A stretch of DNA of 64,000 bases, taken from positions 1 to 64,000 of the forward strand of contig JAJDED010000010.1 of assembly GCA_029259915.1 (NCBI GenBank), in the 5' to 3' direction. Every line of letters begins with the position of its first letter. Positions within the stretch are counted from its first letter, which is position 1. Under the pieces are notes generated by a model. That model was not told the origin of the DNA, did no database searches, and saw only the letters and a list, made by a program, of their open reading frames with translations. Below are positions 17,921 to 26,213 of this stretch, in pieces. Made by a program: the position numbers and the translations under genes. The stretch is from Planctomycetota bacterium (GTDB lineage Bacteria > Planctomycetota > Planctomycetia > Pirellulales > Lacipirellulaceae).

Positions 17921-18253
17921 GGCGATCCCGACAATTACTGCGAACCGATTGAGGGAAAGATCCCTTATTCTGGAGAACTCGTGCGTCCAACTGCGTACGT
18001 TGATATTTCTGAGGTGATCGATCGCAAGGTTGAAATGCTCGCTTGCCATGCCTCGCAGCGCGAATGGTTGCGCGCCCACCATGGGATGGATGCGTATACT
18101 GAAGCCATGAAGCGGAACAGCGCGATGCGCGGCAAGGAACACGGAATCGCCTTTGCGGAAGCGTTCGTCCAGCACCGAGGGCTTCCCAATCCCCAATCCG
18201 ACATTCTCAAAAATCTCTTGGAGGCAAATAAGTTCTATGGCACGTCCGATTAG
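17921..18253 (+). pseudogene. 5'-truncated PIG-L (LmbE-like) deacetylase
   Basis: The frame reads GDPDNYCEP, IPYSGELVRPTAYVDIS, VIDRKVEMLACHASQREWLRAHHG and so on to TAG. This is the C-terminal third of planctomycete PIG-L N-deacetylases. Family-like sequence begins immediately after an in-frame TGA (17918-17920), upstream of the GTG start in the ORF track. The N-terminal catalytic portion with the expected zinc ligands (such as HPDD) is absent, so the gene is cut, not merely short. A GGAG before GTG 17981 could still allow a 90-aa peptide. Its end overlaps the NagB-like gene by 17 bp, showing that the two were once coupled. Confidence 0.7.
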
Positions 18254-19163
18254 CAAGGTCGCTCCCGATTGGTGGGACTACACAACGCTGGAACCCGATG
18301 TACTCGCAGATGCTGCCCGACTGAATGTCGACGATTTGGTGGGGCTGTCGCGCGATGGATTCGAAGTGGTCCTCTACGACACTTTGGAGGAATTCTACTG
18401 CGCTGAAGCGCTCGAATACGTTCAGGCCTGGCGGCAGGCAACGCCTGACAATCCCGTAGGAATCTGCGGCCCAGTTGGACCGACAGAGCAACTGCCTTTG
18501 GTCGCACGGATTGTCAACTCTCTCGATATCAAGCTATACGATGCCCACTTCTGGGGCATGGATGAGTGGGTCGAGAACGACCAGTCCGTGCCGACCGAAC
18601 ATCCTCTGTCTTTTGCCAAAGCCGACATGGATCTCTGTTTCAATCGCATCCGTCCCGATCTGCGCATGCCCACGGAAAACATTCATTTCCCCACGGACTT
18701 GGAAGCTTATTCCAAAAGCTACGACGACGTCCACTGCGTCCTCATGCAGGGCGGACAAGGGGAAGTGAAGCACTGGGCATTTAACGATCCGCCCAAACGC
18801 GAAGGGCAATACCAGGATCAACCGCCGTCGCCTGAAGAGTATCGCAAACTGGGCACTCGCATCACCGACTTGCACCCGATGACGGTCATTCAAAATGCAC
18901 GCACTTCTGGGGGAGGATATGTACCGCAAGTCCCCATTCGCGCGGCTACCGTCGGCCCCGTGGAAACCTGGAAGGCCGACTGCGTTTCGATCTGGCACCC
19001 GGGCCATCACGACAACCCCTTTGGCATTCGCCTTTCGGCGTTGATGATCGCCAAGAAAATCGCCGACAGTGCGGTGCCGATGTCGCTCTTAGCCGATCAT
19101 CCCCAGGTTCGTTTCAGCTATTACCGGGGTGGAATTGGCACCGTCGAAACAGAAATGCACTAA
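18237..19163 (+). CDS. NagB-like glucosamine-6-phosphate deaminase/isomerase homologue
   Basis: The 308-aa protein belongs to the NagB/6-phosphogluconolactonase fold. Recognisable blocks are [12 protein letters not shown] (phosphate loop position), FWGMDEWV (matching the catalytic Asp region FNMDEY of NagB) and [14 protein letters not shown] (matching GHIAFNEP with the ring-opening His). ATG 18237 with an upstream GGAGG is used rather than the track start 18153. The sequence is clearly diverged from classical NagB, so substrate could be another amino sugar. It overlaps the PIG-L relic and precedes a PfkB kinase by 14 bp. Confidence 0.75.
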   Translation: MARPISKVAPDWWDYTTLEPDVLADAARLNVDDLVGLSRDGFEVVLYDTLEEFYCAEALEYVQAWRQATPDNPVGICGPVGPTEQLPLVARIVNSLDIKLYDAHFWGMDEWVENDQSVPTEHPLSFAKADMDLCFNRIRPDLRMPTENIHFPTDLEAYSKSYDDVHCVLMQGGQGEVKHWAFNDPPKREGQYQDQPPSPEEYRKLGTRITDLHPMTVIQNARTSGGGYVPQVPIRAATVGPVETWKADCVSIWHPGHHDNPFGIRLSALMIAKKIADSAVPMSLLADHPQVRFSYYRGGIGTVETEMH

Positions 19164-19177
19164 AGGTTTTGAATGCC

Positions 19178-20371
19178 ATGGCGAAGCAATTTGACGTCAT
19201 CGTTGCGGGGCACATTTGCCTCGACATGATTCCCGCGCTCGCTGCGTCACAATCGCGTGCGGAAGATCTTCTTCTGCCGGGGCGATTAGTCCACGTCGGG
19301 CCAGCGACACTGACACTCGGGGGAGCGGTTGCAAATACGGGAATCGCGTTACATCGTCTCGGAGCAACCACAAAGCTGATCGGCAAAGTAGGCGACGATT
19401 TGTTGGGAACGACGGTTTTAGAATCGCTACGGACAATCGACCGTGGTTTAGCCGATAGAATCATCGTTGCGCCCGGCGAGCCGACCTCCTATACGATTGT
19501 GATTAGCCCTCCGGGAGTTGATCGCAGCTTTCTTCATTGCTCGGGGGCGAACGACACGTTTTCCGGCGCTGACCTAAATATTAAAACCTTAACGGATGCA
19601 CGGCTGGTTCACTTCGGCTATCCTCCGCTGATGCAGCGGCTTCTTGCCGACGGTGGCGAGGACTTGGCCCAGCTACTTCGGCAGGGTCAACGCAGTGGTG
19701 CATTGGTTTCGCTCGATATGGCGATGCCTGATGTCAACTCACCCCAAGGTCATGTTCAATGGAAAGCTTGGCTCAGCCGCGTGTTACCTTCAGTCGACTT
19801 TTTTCTGCCGAGCTTTGATGAGATTTTGTTGATGCTTGACCCGGCGCGTTACCAGCAGTTGGTCGAGCAGGCCAAAGGAAAGAATCTGGCAGCCCTGGCC
19901 GACTTGCCGCTGCTCCAGACGATTGGCGACCAATTGATCGAACTGGGAAGTCCGCTAGTTGCGATCAAATTGGGGGATTGTGGACTTTATTTGCAGACCC
20001 ATGCGCAAACCGCCCAACTGCTGGCGGAGCGTTCTGCCTGGCAGGGGTTTGATTGGCAAGCATGGCAAGGGTGTCGGCTCTTCGCTCCTTGTTTCGACGT
20101 GGAAGTTGCTGGAACCACCGGAGCGGGCGACTGCACCATTGCCGGCATGATCATGGCGCTGCTCCATGGCCTCGCCCCTGCGTCTGCGCTGCGCCATGCC
20201 GCGGCGGTTGGTGCTTGGTGCGTGCAGAGTCGCGATGCCACGAGCAACATTCCTAATTGGTCGGAAGTGGGCGAGAGCATGTCGAACGGTTGGCCCCTGC
20301 GCAAGACGACTTATGAACTGAATAGTTGGACGCGCTGCCAAGAAACTGGTGTTTACATTGCTCCGAACTAA
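19178..20371 (+). CDS. PfkB-family carbohydrate kinase
   Basis: This is a 397-aa ribokinase/PfkB protein. Near the N-terminus is GGAVANTGIALHRLGATTKLIGKVGDDLLG, the first family signature, and near the C-terminus GTTGAGDCTIAGM, which holds the catalytic Asp and anion hole (GAGD). It transfers phosphate from ATP to a sugar or sugar phosphate in the cytoplasm. Length exceeds the typical 300-320 aa because of inserts around residues 215-300. The ATG at 19178 is preferred to the TTG at 19169. Neighbours suggest a keto-sugar phosphate kinase feeding the next gene's aldolase. Confidence 0.88.
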   Translation: MAKQFDVIVAGHICLDMIPALAASQSRAEDLLLPGRLVHVGPATLTLGGAVANTGIALHRLGATTKLIGKVGDDLLGTTVLESLRTIDRGLADRIIVAPGEPTSYTIVISPPGVDRSFLHCSGANDTFSGADLNIKTLTDARLVHFGYPPLMQRLLADGGEDLAQLLRQGQRSGALVSLDMAMPDVNSPQGHVQWKAWLSRVLPSVDFFLPSFDEILLMLDPARYQQLVEQAKGKNLAALADLPLLQTIGDQLIELGSPLVAIKLGDCGLYLQTHAQTAQLLAERSAWQGFDWQAWQGCRLFAPCFDVEVAGTTGAGDCTIAGMIMALLHGLAPASALRHAAAVGAWCVQSRDATSNIPNWSEVGESMSNGWPLRKTTYELNSWTRCQETGVYIAPN

Positions 20372-20389
20372 GCCCATTGGAATACCCAG

Positions 20390-21421
20390 ATGACCAAAAC
20401 ACTCGACGAAAAACTGGCTCGAATTGCCGAGGACCCGACGTGCGAGGACTTCATTTTGGCCGACGCCAAAGATGCCGACATGGCTTTTGGGATATCGGCG
20501 CCGGGTCGTCGTCAAAACGCTGAGAGTGCCGCCACGGAGTTTTGCACTCTGGACGAATATATCAAGAAGATTTGCGAAGTGGTCGATCAGGGCTTGGTTG
20601 ATATTATGCTGATGAGCGTAAGTACAAGTGATCGCTTGACGCTCGGCATACGATTGTTTGATGACAGTCTCGTCACGCCGGCAATTCGTGCCAACGACAC
20701 GACCGACATCTGGCTGGCCGGGGGAGTAGGAGGCTATAGTTCACAGCCTTCGCTTCCGTTTCGTACGGCAACGATCGATCATGCGATGTGTGGACACGAG
20801 AAGTGCACTCCGGAACAACGGTGCCTTGGGGCCGACTTAGGGCTGTATTCTATCACGTTCAACAACGACGCAACGCTAGACCGTGCGGCATTGGAGTCCT
20901 ATCGTGAGTTTCGCATCGAAGCCGAGGAGAAAGGATTCCGCCATTTCTTGGAAGTCTTTCCGCCCAATGCTTGCCCGGGGCTTGCGCTGGAAGATGTTCC
21001 GCGGTTTGTCAACGATTGTATTGTGCGCACACTAGCCGGCGTGCCCCAATGTGCCCGGCCGATCTTTCTAAAGATCCCCTACTTTGGCCCAGCTGCCATG
21101 GCAGAACTCGTGGCTTACGACCGTTCGCTCGTGGTGGGTATTTTGGGCGGTTCGGCGGGTACTACACTTGATGCCTTTCACATGTTGTGGGCTGCAAAGC
21201 AGCATGGCGCACGCGCCGCACTTTTCGGTCGGAAGATCAACAACGCGGAACACCAGCTATCGTTTATCCGGCATCTACGTGCTTTGGCAGATGGCCAGAT
21301 TGAGCCCACGGATGCGGTGCGAACCTACCATGCCGAACTAAAAGATCTGGGAATATGCCCCGATCGCACTTTGGCGGCAGACCTTTGCTTGAGTGTTTCG
21401 AGTGCAGTAGCCCAAGATTGA
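20390..21421 (+). CDS. DeoC/LacD-like class I aldolase homologue
   Basis: The 343-aa protein looks like a TIM barrel. The C-terminal part, VVGILGGSAGTTLDAFHMLWAAKQHGARAALFGRKINNAE, is close to the phosphate-binding end of LacD/DeoC-type aldolases. FLKIPYFGPAAM contains a Lys placed like the Schiff-base residue, by analogy only. Placed after a PfkB kinase, it could cleave a ketose bisphosphate, as tagatose-1,6-bisphosphate aldolase does. The last codons overlap the 18-bp repeat also found at 2678. Substrate is unknown. Confidence 0.6.
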   Translation: MTKTLDEKLARIAEDPTCEDFILADAKDADMAFGISAPGRRQNAESAATEFCTLDEYIKKICEVVDQGLVDIMLMSVSTSDRLTLGIRLFDDSLVTPAIRANDTTDIWLAGGVGGYSSQPSLPFRTATIDHAMCGHEKCTPEQRCLGADLGLYSITFNNDATLDRAALESYREFRIEAEEKGFRHFLEVFPPNACPGLALEDVPRFVNDCIVRTLAGVPQCARPIFLKIPYFGPAAMAELVAYDRSLVVGILGGSAGTTLDAFHMLWAAKQHGARAALFGRKINNAEHQLSFIRHLRALADGQIEPTDAVRTYHAELKDLGICPDRTLAADLCLSVSSAVAQD

Positions 21422-21425
21422 CGGA
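21408..21425 (+). repeat. 18-bp direct repeat, copy 2
   Basis: The string TAGCCCAAGATTGACGGA spans the last codons and stop of the aldolase-like gene and is identical to 2678-2695. Confidence 0.5.
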
Positions 21426-21585
21426 TACCGGAAGGGGATAGAATCATACCCATGAAAGGAATCCTGATGGACTCGTCGGGGAATCCGATCTGTACACCGC
21501 TGCTGGAAATGTATCATCTGGATTGAGGCTCGCAATAATAGCGTGCCAGTTGTAATTTGGAAGGCTGAACGACAGGAGCAGCTTA

Positions 21586-23226
21586 ATGCGACTTTTTGGT
21601 CAATGGTTATTGTCGACTTTCTTGGTGTGTACCTTGAATTGTTTGCCGTCGGAGTGCGATGCTCAGCATAGAGCAGATGAGCGTCCCAATATCCTTATCA
21701 TCCTGGCTGATGACTTAGGCTTCTCGGACATCGGCTGTTATGGTGGAGAGATCGCTACGCCGAATCTCGATTCTTTGGCGGCTGACGGGCTACGCTACTC
21801 GCAGTTTTACAATACAGCCCGTTGTTGGCCGACGCGAGCTGCACTGCTTACCGGATACTATGCACAACAAGTCAACGCAGACGCGTTGCCGATGTCGAAC
21901 AAGCGGGGCTACCATGCACGGCCCGCCTGGGGGCGGCTCCTGCCGAAACTGCTTCAGCCATACGGATATCGCTCGTATCACTCGGGCAAGTGGCACATTA
22001 GTGGAAACCCTCTCGCTAGTGGCTTTGAGCATTCCTACCGTCTAAACGACTATGACCACTTCTTCACTCCCAGTAAACACCTCCTGGATGGAAAAGAGCT
22101 GCCGCCAAAGACGTTGGATGACGGTTACTACGCGACAACAGGAATTGCTGACTATGCCATTGAATTTCTCCAGGAGCACAAGCTGAAGCACCCTAATCAG
22201 CCGTTCTTTGAGTACGTGGCGTTTACGTCGCCGCATTTTCCGCTGCATGCTCCGGCGGTGGACATTGCCCGCTATGCAGAGAAGTACAAAATAGGTTGGG
22301 ATGACGTTCGCACTGCTCGTTGGCAGAGAATGCAGGACATGCAACTGCTCCCGGGCAGTCTCTCTTCCTTGGAACCGGAGATCGGCCCTCCGTATCATTT
22401 TCCCGAAGCACTCGATCAGCTTGGCAGTGGAGAAGTGAACCGAGAGTTGGCGTGGGAATCACTCACCCCCGGTCAGCAGACCTTTCAGGCCGCAAAAATG
22501 GCAGTTCATGCTGCGATGGTTGATCGCATGGATCAAGAGATTGGTCGGATTCTTGACGAATTGAAACGACTCGGCAAGTACGAAAATACCGTAATCTTTT
22601 TCTTGTCTGATAACGGCGCTAGCGCCGAAATCATGATCCGTGGAGATGGGCACAACCCCCAAGCAGATCCAGGATCCGCTGCAAGCTACCTCTGCTTGGG
22701 CCCTGGATGGTCGAGCGCTTCCAACACTCCTTTCCGCCGTCACAAAACGTGGGTTCACGAAGGAGGCATCTCGACTCCTTTGATCGTCCACTGGCCGGAG
22801 CGTATCAAAGAGGGCGGCCAGTGGCGGCAGGCGGTCGGGCATGTCATTGATATTGCCCCTACGATCTTGGATCTCGTTAGAGGCTCTTGGCCGACGATAG
22901 TGGAGTCGATCAAAGTTCCGCCGTCACCAGGATTGAGCATGACCTGCACCTTCGATGAGGATGTGCCCATTGAGCGGGACTGTTTGTGGTGGTTTCACGA
23001 AGGTAATCGAGCGCTCCGCGTCAGAAATTTGAAGTTGGTGGCCGCCAAGGATGAGCCCTGGCAACTTTACGACTTAAGCAAGGATCGTGCAGAAACTCAC
23101 AATTTGACTAACCAGTCGCCCGACAGGATTCAACATCTTGTGAAAACATGGAAAGATCAGACAGCAAGCATCGAACAGCTCGTTAAGCAATGGATTCGAG
23201 TTGGCCTCAAGAAACCCATCGAGTAA
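21586..23226 (+). CDS. Secreted sulfatase (arylsulfatase family S1)
   Basis: The 546-aa protein has a signal peptide (residues 1-26). The sulfatase opening RPNILIILADDLGFSDIGCYGG supplies the metal-binding DD pair. ARCWPTRAALLTG carries the C-x-P-x-R motif, with Cys80 as the residue converted to formylglycine. KWHISG and FLSDNGA provide further active-site residues. It removes sulfate esters from glycans or other polymers in the periplasm or outside. AGGAG precedes the ATG. The gene follows the amino-sugar cluster by 164 bp, suggesting a sulfated amino-sugar polymer as source. The activating formylglycine enzyme is not in the window. Confidence 0.93.
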   Translation: MRLFGQWLLSTFLVCTLNCLPSECDAQHRADERPNILIILADDLGFSDIGCYGGEIATPNLDSLAADGLRYSQFYNTARCWPTRAALLTGYYAQQVNADALPMSNKRGYHARPAWGRLLPKLLQPYGYRSYHSGKWHISGNPLASGFEHSYRLNDYDHFFTPSKHLLDGKELPPKTLDDGYYATTGIADYAIEFLQEHKLKHPNQPFFEYVAFTSPHFPLHAPAVDIARYAEKYKIGWDDVRTARWQRMQDMQLLPGSLSSLEPEIGPPYHFPEALDQLGSGEVNRELAWESLTPGQQTFQAAKMAVHAAMVDRMDQEIGRILDELKRLGKYENTVIFFLSDNGASAEIMIRGDGHNPQADPGSAASYLCLGPGWSSASNTPFRRHKTWVHEGGISTPLIVHWPERIKEGGQWRQAVGHVIDIAPTILDLVRGSWPTIVESIKVPPSPGLSMTCTFDEDVPIERDCLWWFHEGNRALRVRNLKLVAAKDEPWQLYDLSKDRAETHNLTNQSPDRIQHLVKTWKDQTASIEQLVKQWIRVGLKKPIE

Positions 23227-23637
23227 ACGCTTATGTGTGTTTAACTGGAAAAGAAGTTCTATAATGTTTCTCGATGCCGAGTCTCTTTATTGGCAAAGTG
23301 TGGCTATAAGAACTTCCAAGCTTGACGATCTCTTATTTGTTCGCAGATATTCAACTCCGGCTGAGCATCGGCAGGGCCGATAAAATCCACACCGAATCGT
23401 CTGAATTTCTCAAACATTTTCGGGAAAATGCCGAGAGTCGTACCGTGCAAAAATTAGTGCCACCAAGAAAAGTGATTGAGTTACTGGAGTTACGTTGCAA
23501 TTCAAAGCCGAGAAATTGTCGCAATGAGAGACCCATTGCCAATTGACGACAGATATTGTCAATCGATGAAAACCGGCGACAATTGTTTTTGGCAAGCCTG
23601 AGGGTAAGCGGCTTTTTTGGTTTTCGCAAAGTACAGC
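23227..23637. other. Intergenic region with no supported gene
   Basis: About 410 bp between the sulfatase and the tRNA-like element. ORF-track entries here, such as 23351-23731 on the minus strand, start inside the tRNA-like sequence and have no ribosome site, so I treat them as shadows. Nothing else is recognised. Confidence 0.4.
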
Positions 23638-23722
23638 GGAGGAACGACTTAAGAAAAGTGGGTTCCTGATTGGAATTCAGGTGCTCCGTAAGGAGTTGCG
23701 GGTTCGAGTCCCGTGCCCTCCG
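23638..23722 (+). tRNA. Degenerate tRNA-Ser(GGA)-like sequence, probably a pseudo-tRNA
   Basis: The 3' two thirds look like a class II tRNA. There is an anticodon arm CCTGA-TTGGAAT-TCAGG (anticodon GGA, serine), a long variable arm CTCC-GTAA-GGAG, and a T arm GCGGG-TTCGAGT-CCCGT. The acceptor keeps only five pairs (GGAGG with CCTCC). The D arm (ACTT-AAGAA-AAGT) lacks the GG pair normal in D-loops, and the 3' end is GCTTT instead of CCA. Total length (85 nt) fits tRNA-Ser. Either the 5' part decayed or it was replaced by recombination at the tRNA. Confidence 0.5.
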
Positions 23723-23779
23723 CTTTGACAACCGATGACAACCACAGTGGTGTAAAATGTAACGCCGTCAGAACAGTTC

Positions 23780-23802
23780 GCTACCGTTGAAAGATCGGTA
23801 GC
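23780..23802 (-). other. Hairpin across the stop of the squalene-cyclase-like gene
   Basis: A perfect 7-bp inverted repeat, GCTACCG-N9-CGGTAGC, includes the TAG stop codon of the last gene of the minus-strand array. No T-run follows, so it may protect the 3' end or mark a termination site, but this is uncertain. Confidence 0.35.
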
Positions 23803-24965
23803 AGTTGGTTTGGTGCTCCCAGGGCCATGACGGCCAGTGCTGTGGAGTACGTTGTGCCGAACTGTCCATCGTAGCGATGGTTTTCCGCAGGCCAAGAGCC
23901 CTCGGGTGTCTGATTTTTAAGCAGTACCCGTACCATAGGCGGGTAAAATTGTTGCCAATACTTGCCACCCAATTGATACATTGCCTGGGTACATACAAAC
24001 GCACTGTAATGGTATCGATCTCTGGGAAATTGGGTTTGTGTGAATCTTTCAATTTGGTTGTAGCGGCGGAAATCTTGTTCTAAAATCCACTCTCCTGCCT
24101 GGATTGCTTCAGGAGCATCGTGTAAGCCGGCATGGGCAAGTGCCAGGATTCCTGCGCCAGCCATTCCTCGGCTACGCTCATCAATGTCAGTAACACGCAA
24201 AAGAAATGCACCGAATTTAGGTCGGTAGCATTTCCTGACAAAACCTACGGCTTCGTCGATTGGTTTTTGCGGGACATCGAAGCCCGCATTCTTCGCTGAT
24301 CGTAAGAACATCAGCTGCCAGCCAGAGACCGACAAATCAGCGTTAAAATCTCCTTGGACGTTCAAATAACGCCATCCCCCCTTTTCCTCGGGAACGCGTT
24401 TAGGCCATCGCTGCATTGCCAGAGTGGCTTCAATTGCATTTTTGATAGTGGAGTCAAGATTTTCGATCTGACTAGCCTGCCCCATGGCATACGCTTCGCT
24501 CAAAGTGAGACCGGATAAAGCGTGATTGTAGGGCGCGGTATTACTTATCTCGTAGGAGACGTTGCGAGAAATCGTTTCGCCACGCGGTGCGATCAGCGAC
24601 AGCAGGCCGTTCTGTTTTTGGCACGAGGCAATATATTCGATCGCCTTGAGCAACTGAGCGCCATAGGGCCCCTCGCCAGGAACATGTCCTTGCGCTACAA
24701 ACGCCATCACGCACAAGCTGGTAACTCCAGGCTGCCCTTGTGGCAGGGTAGGAAACGAACCGTTACGCTGCTGTGTGCTGGCTAACCATACCAAAGCACG
24801 TTCTACCGAGTCATCGACACTCTCCCACTCAGCTGATGTCAGCACGTCGACTGAAGTTTCTTGCGCAAAGGTAGCCTTGGTTTTAATCTCAACCAGACAG
24901 AGACACAGTACGAGAAGAATTTTTAGGACATGCTGAAAAAAGTGCGTCTTTGATTTGTGATTCAT
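23781..24965 (-). CDS. Secreted prenyltransferase/squalene-oxidase-repeat protein, copy 2
   Basis: The 394-aa protein has an N-terminal signal or anchor (LKILLVLCLCLVE). Alpha-alpha barrel repeats follow: ALVWLASTQQRNGSFPT, AIEYIASCQKQNGLLS, TLAMQRWPKRVPEEKGGWRYL, QFYPPMVRVLLKNQTPEGSW. These QxxxGSW-like repeats are those of squalene-hopene cyclases and protein prenyltransferases. The DxDD acid motif of true cyclases is not seen, and the protein is about half of a full cyclase, so it may be a structural or binding protein. It is paralogous to the next gene upstream (25000-26178), 34 bp away, and is last in the ECF-led array. Confidence 0.8.
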   Translation of the reverse strand: MNHKSKTHFFQHVLKILLVLCLCLVEIKTKATFAQETSVDVLTSAEWESVDDSVERALVWLASTQQRNGSFPTLPQGQPGVTSLCVMAFVAQGHVPGEGPYGAQLLKAIEYIASCQKQNGLLSLIAPRGETISRNVSYEISNTAPYNHALSGLTLSEAYAMGQASQIENLDSTIKNAIEATLAMQRWPKRVPEEKGGWRYLNVQGDFNADLSVSGWQLMFLRSAKNAGFDVPQKPIDEAVGFVRKCYRPKFGAFLLRVTDIDERSRGMAGAGILALAHAGLHDAPEAIQAGEWILEQDFRRYNQIERFTQTQFPRDRYHYSAFVCTQAMYQLGGKYWQQFYPPMVRVLLKNQTPEGSWPAENHRYDGQFGTTYSTALAVMALGAPNQLLPIFQR

Positions 24966-24999
24966 AATTTCCTTGCTATGCTAGGAGGCTGCGGCCCGC

Positions 25000-26178
25000 T
25001 TACCTCTGGAAAATTGGTAGTAATTGGTTAGGCGCGCCCAACGAAAGCACCATGAGCGCAGTGGTATAGGCGTTGCCAAACTTACGATCGCTGGAATGGC
25101 TTTCCGCATCCCACGAACCATCGGGGCGCTGATTGGCCAAGATTACCCCGACCATCGGTGGAAAGAACTGTCGCCAATGCCGCCCGCCGAGTTGGTAGGA
25201 TGCCTGCGTACAATTAAACACCCCGTAGTGGTAACGGTCGTCCAGCCAGCCGATTTGGCCGAAGGGTTCGACTTTGTTGTATTCGAGAAAAGTGTTTTCC
25301 AATATCCAGTTACCGGCGGTTTGGGCTTCGTTTGAATTGTGTTTGCCCGCCAATGCCAACGAAATAATCCCAGCACCCGCCATGCCACGCGTACGATGAT
25401 CCATGTGCGACGGCATGAGCACGAACGTACGATATTCTGGATGAAAACAGTTCCGGATGAACTCGACCGCGTCATCGATTGGCTTCTGCTCGACATCGAA
25501 TCCCGCGTTTTTGGCCGAGCGCAAAAACAACATCTGCCAAACCGTGTTCGACAGGTTCGAATCCACAGGTTCGCCGCTGGTACGCAGCAGATCGAGATAT
25601 CGCCACCCACCCTGATCGATTTTTCGGGCTTTGGGCCAGTTCTGCATCTGAAGCGTCGCTTCGATCGACTTCTCGATAATCGACTTGATTTCCTCAGACG
25701 AGGTATGTTGCGTAGACGCATAAACCTCGCTGAGAGCGAGCGACGAAATGCCATGGTTGTAGGTTGCGGTGCCGCCGACCGTCCGCGATACATTGCGGCT
25801 AATCTCCATTCCGAATGGCGCTACCTGAGCAACCAGCCCATTGGGTTTCTGACACGAGACGATATAGCTCACAGAATTTTCCAACAATTTGCCATAGGTT
25901 CCCTCGCCAGGTGTGTGACCGTGGGCCAGATAGGCGAGTGTGCAGAGCGCCGTGACTCCCGGCTGACCCTGCGGCATGGTAGGAAACGAGCCATCGCGTT
26001 GTTGCTGTTTGGCCAACCATGCAAGGGACTTCTGGACCGAAGCATCAACCTCCGACCATTCTTCTTCGGTCAACACATCCATAGATGGGGTGTCCGTCTG
26101 GCCAGCAACCTGCAACGCCATCGATGGCCACACCAGCAAGCAAGTCGCGATAGTCGTATGGATTAAACGATTCATCAT
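25000..26178 (-). CDS. Secreted prenyltransferase/squalene-oxidase-repeat protein, copy 1
   Basis: The 392-aa paralogue of the preceding entry shares long matching blocks: SLAWLAKQQQRDGSFPTMPQGQPGVTALC, QKPNGLVAQVAPFG, MQNWPKARKIDQGGWRYLDLL, RTRGMAGAGI, and the ending TALMVLSLGAPNQLLPIFQR. The signal peptide is MMNRLIHTTIATCLLVWPSMALQVAGQ. Both copies begin the mature part with a VDVLT/MDVLT-EEW motif, so they are a recent tandem duplication. A cyclase-type catalytic Asp motif is not evident. It lies 35 bp after the carboxypeptidase-regulatory-like gene. Confidence 0.8.
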   Translation of the reverse strand: MMNRLIHTTIATCLLVWPSMALQVAGQTDTPSMDVLTEEEWSEVDASVQKSLAWLAKQQQRDGSFPTMPQGQPGVTALCTLAYLAHGHTPGEGTYGKLLENSVSYIVSCQKPNGLVAQVAPFGMEISRNVSRTVGGTATYNHGISSLALSEVYASTQHTSSEEIKSIIEKSIEATLQMQNWPKARKIDQGGWRYLDLLRTSGEPVDSNLSNTVWQMLFLRSAKNAGFDVEQKPIDDAVEFIRNCFHPEYRTFVLMPSHMDHRTRGMAGAGIISLALAGKHNSNEAQTAGNWILENTFLEYNKVEPFGQIGWLDDRYHYGVFNCTQASYQLGGRHWRQFFPPMVGVILANQRPDGSWDAESHSSDRKFGNAYTTALMVLSLGAPNQLLPIFQR

Positions 26179-26213
26179 GGGATTTCTACTCCAACCGTTA
26201 GACCTTTCGGGGA

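Noticed and set aside
21451-21525. 24-codon frame MKGILMDSSGNPICTPLLEMYHLD after the aldolase gene
   Set aside because: Very short, no ribosome site, not recognised; could be a fragment but there is nothing to support it.
23351-23731. Minus-strand 126-aa ORF starting RARDSNPQLLTEHLNSNQE
   Set aside because: Its first third is the complement of the tRNA-Ser-like element, a frequent source of false ORFs; the remainder has no recognisable sequence and no ribosome site.
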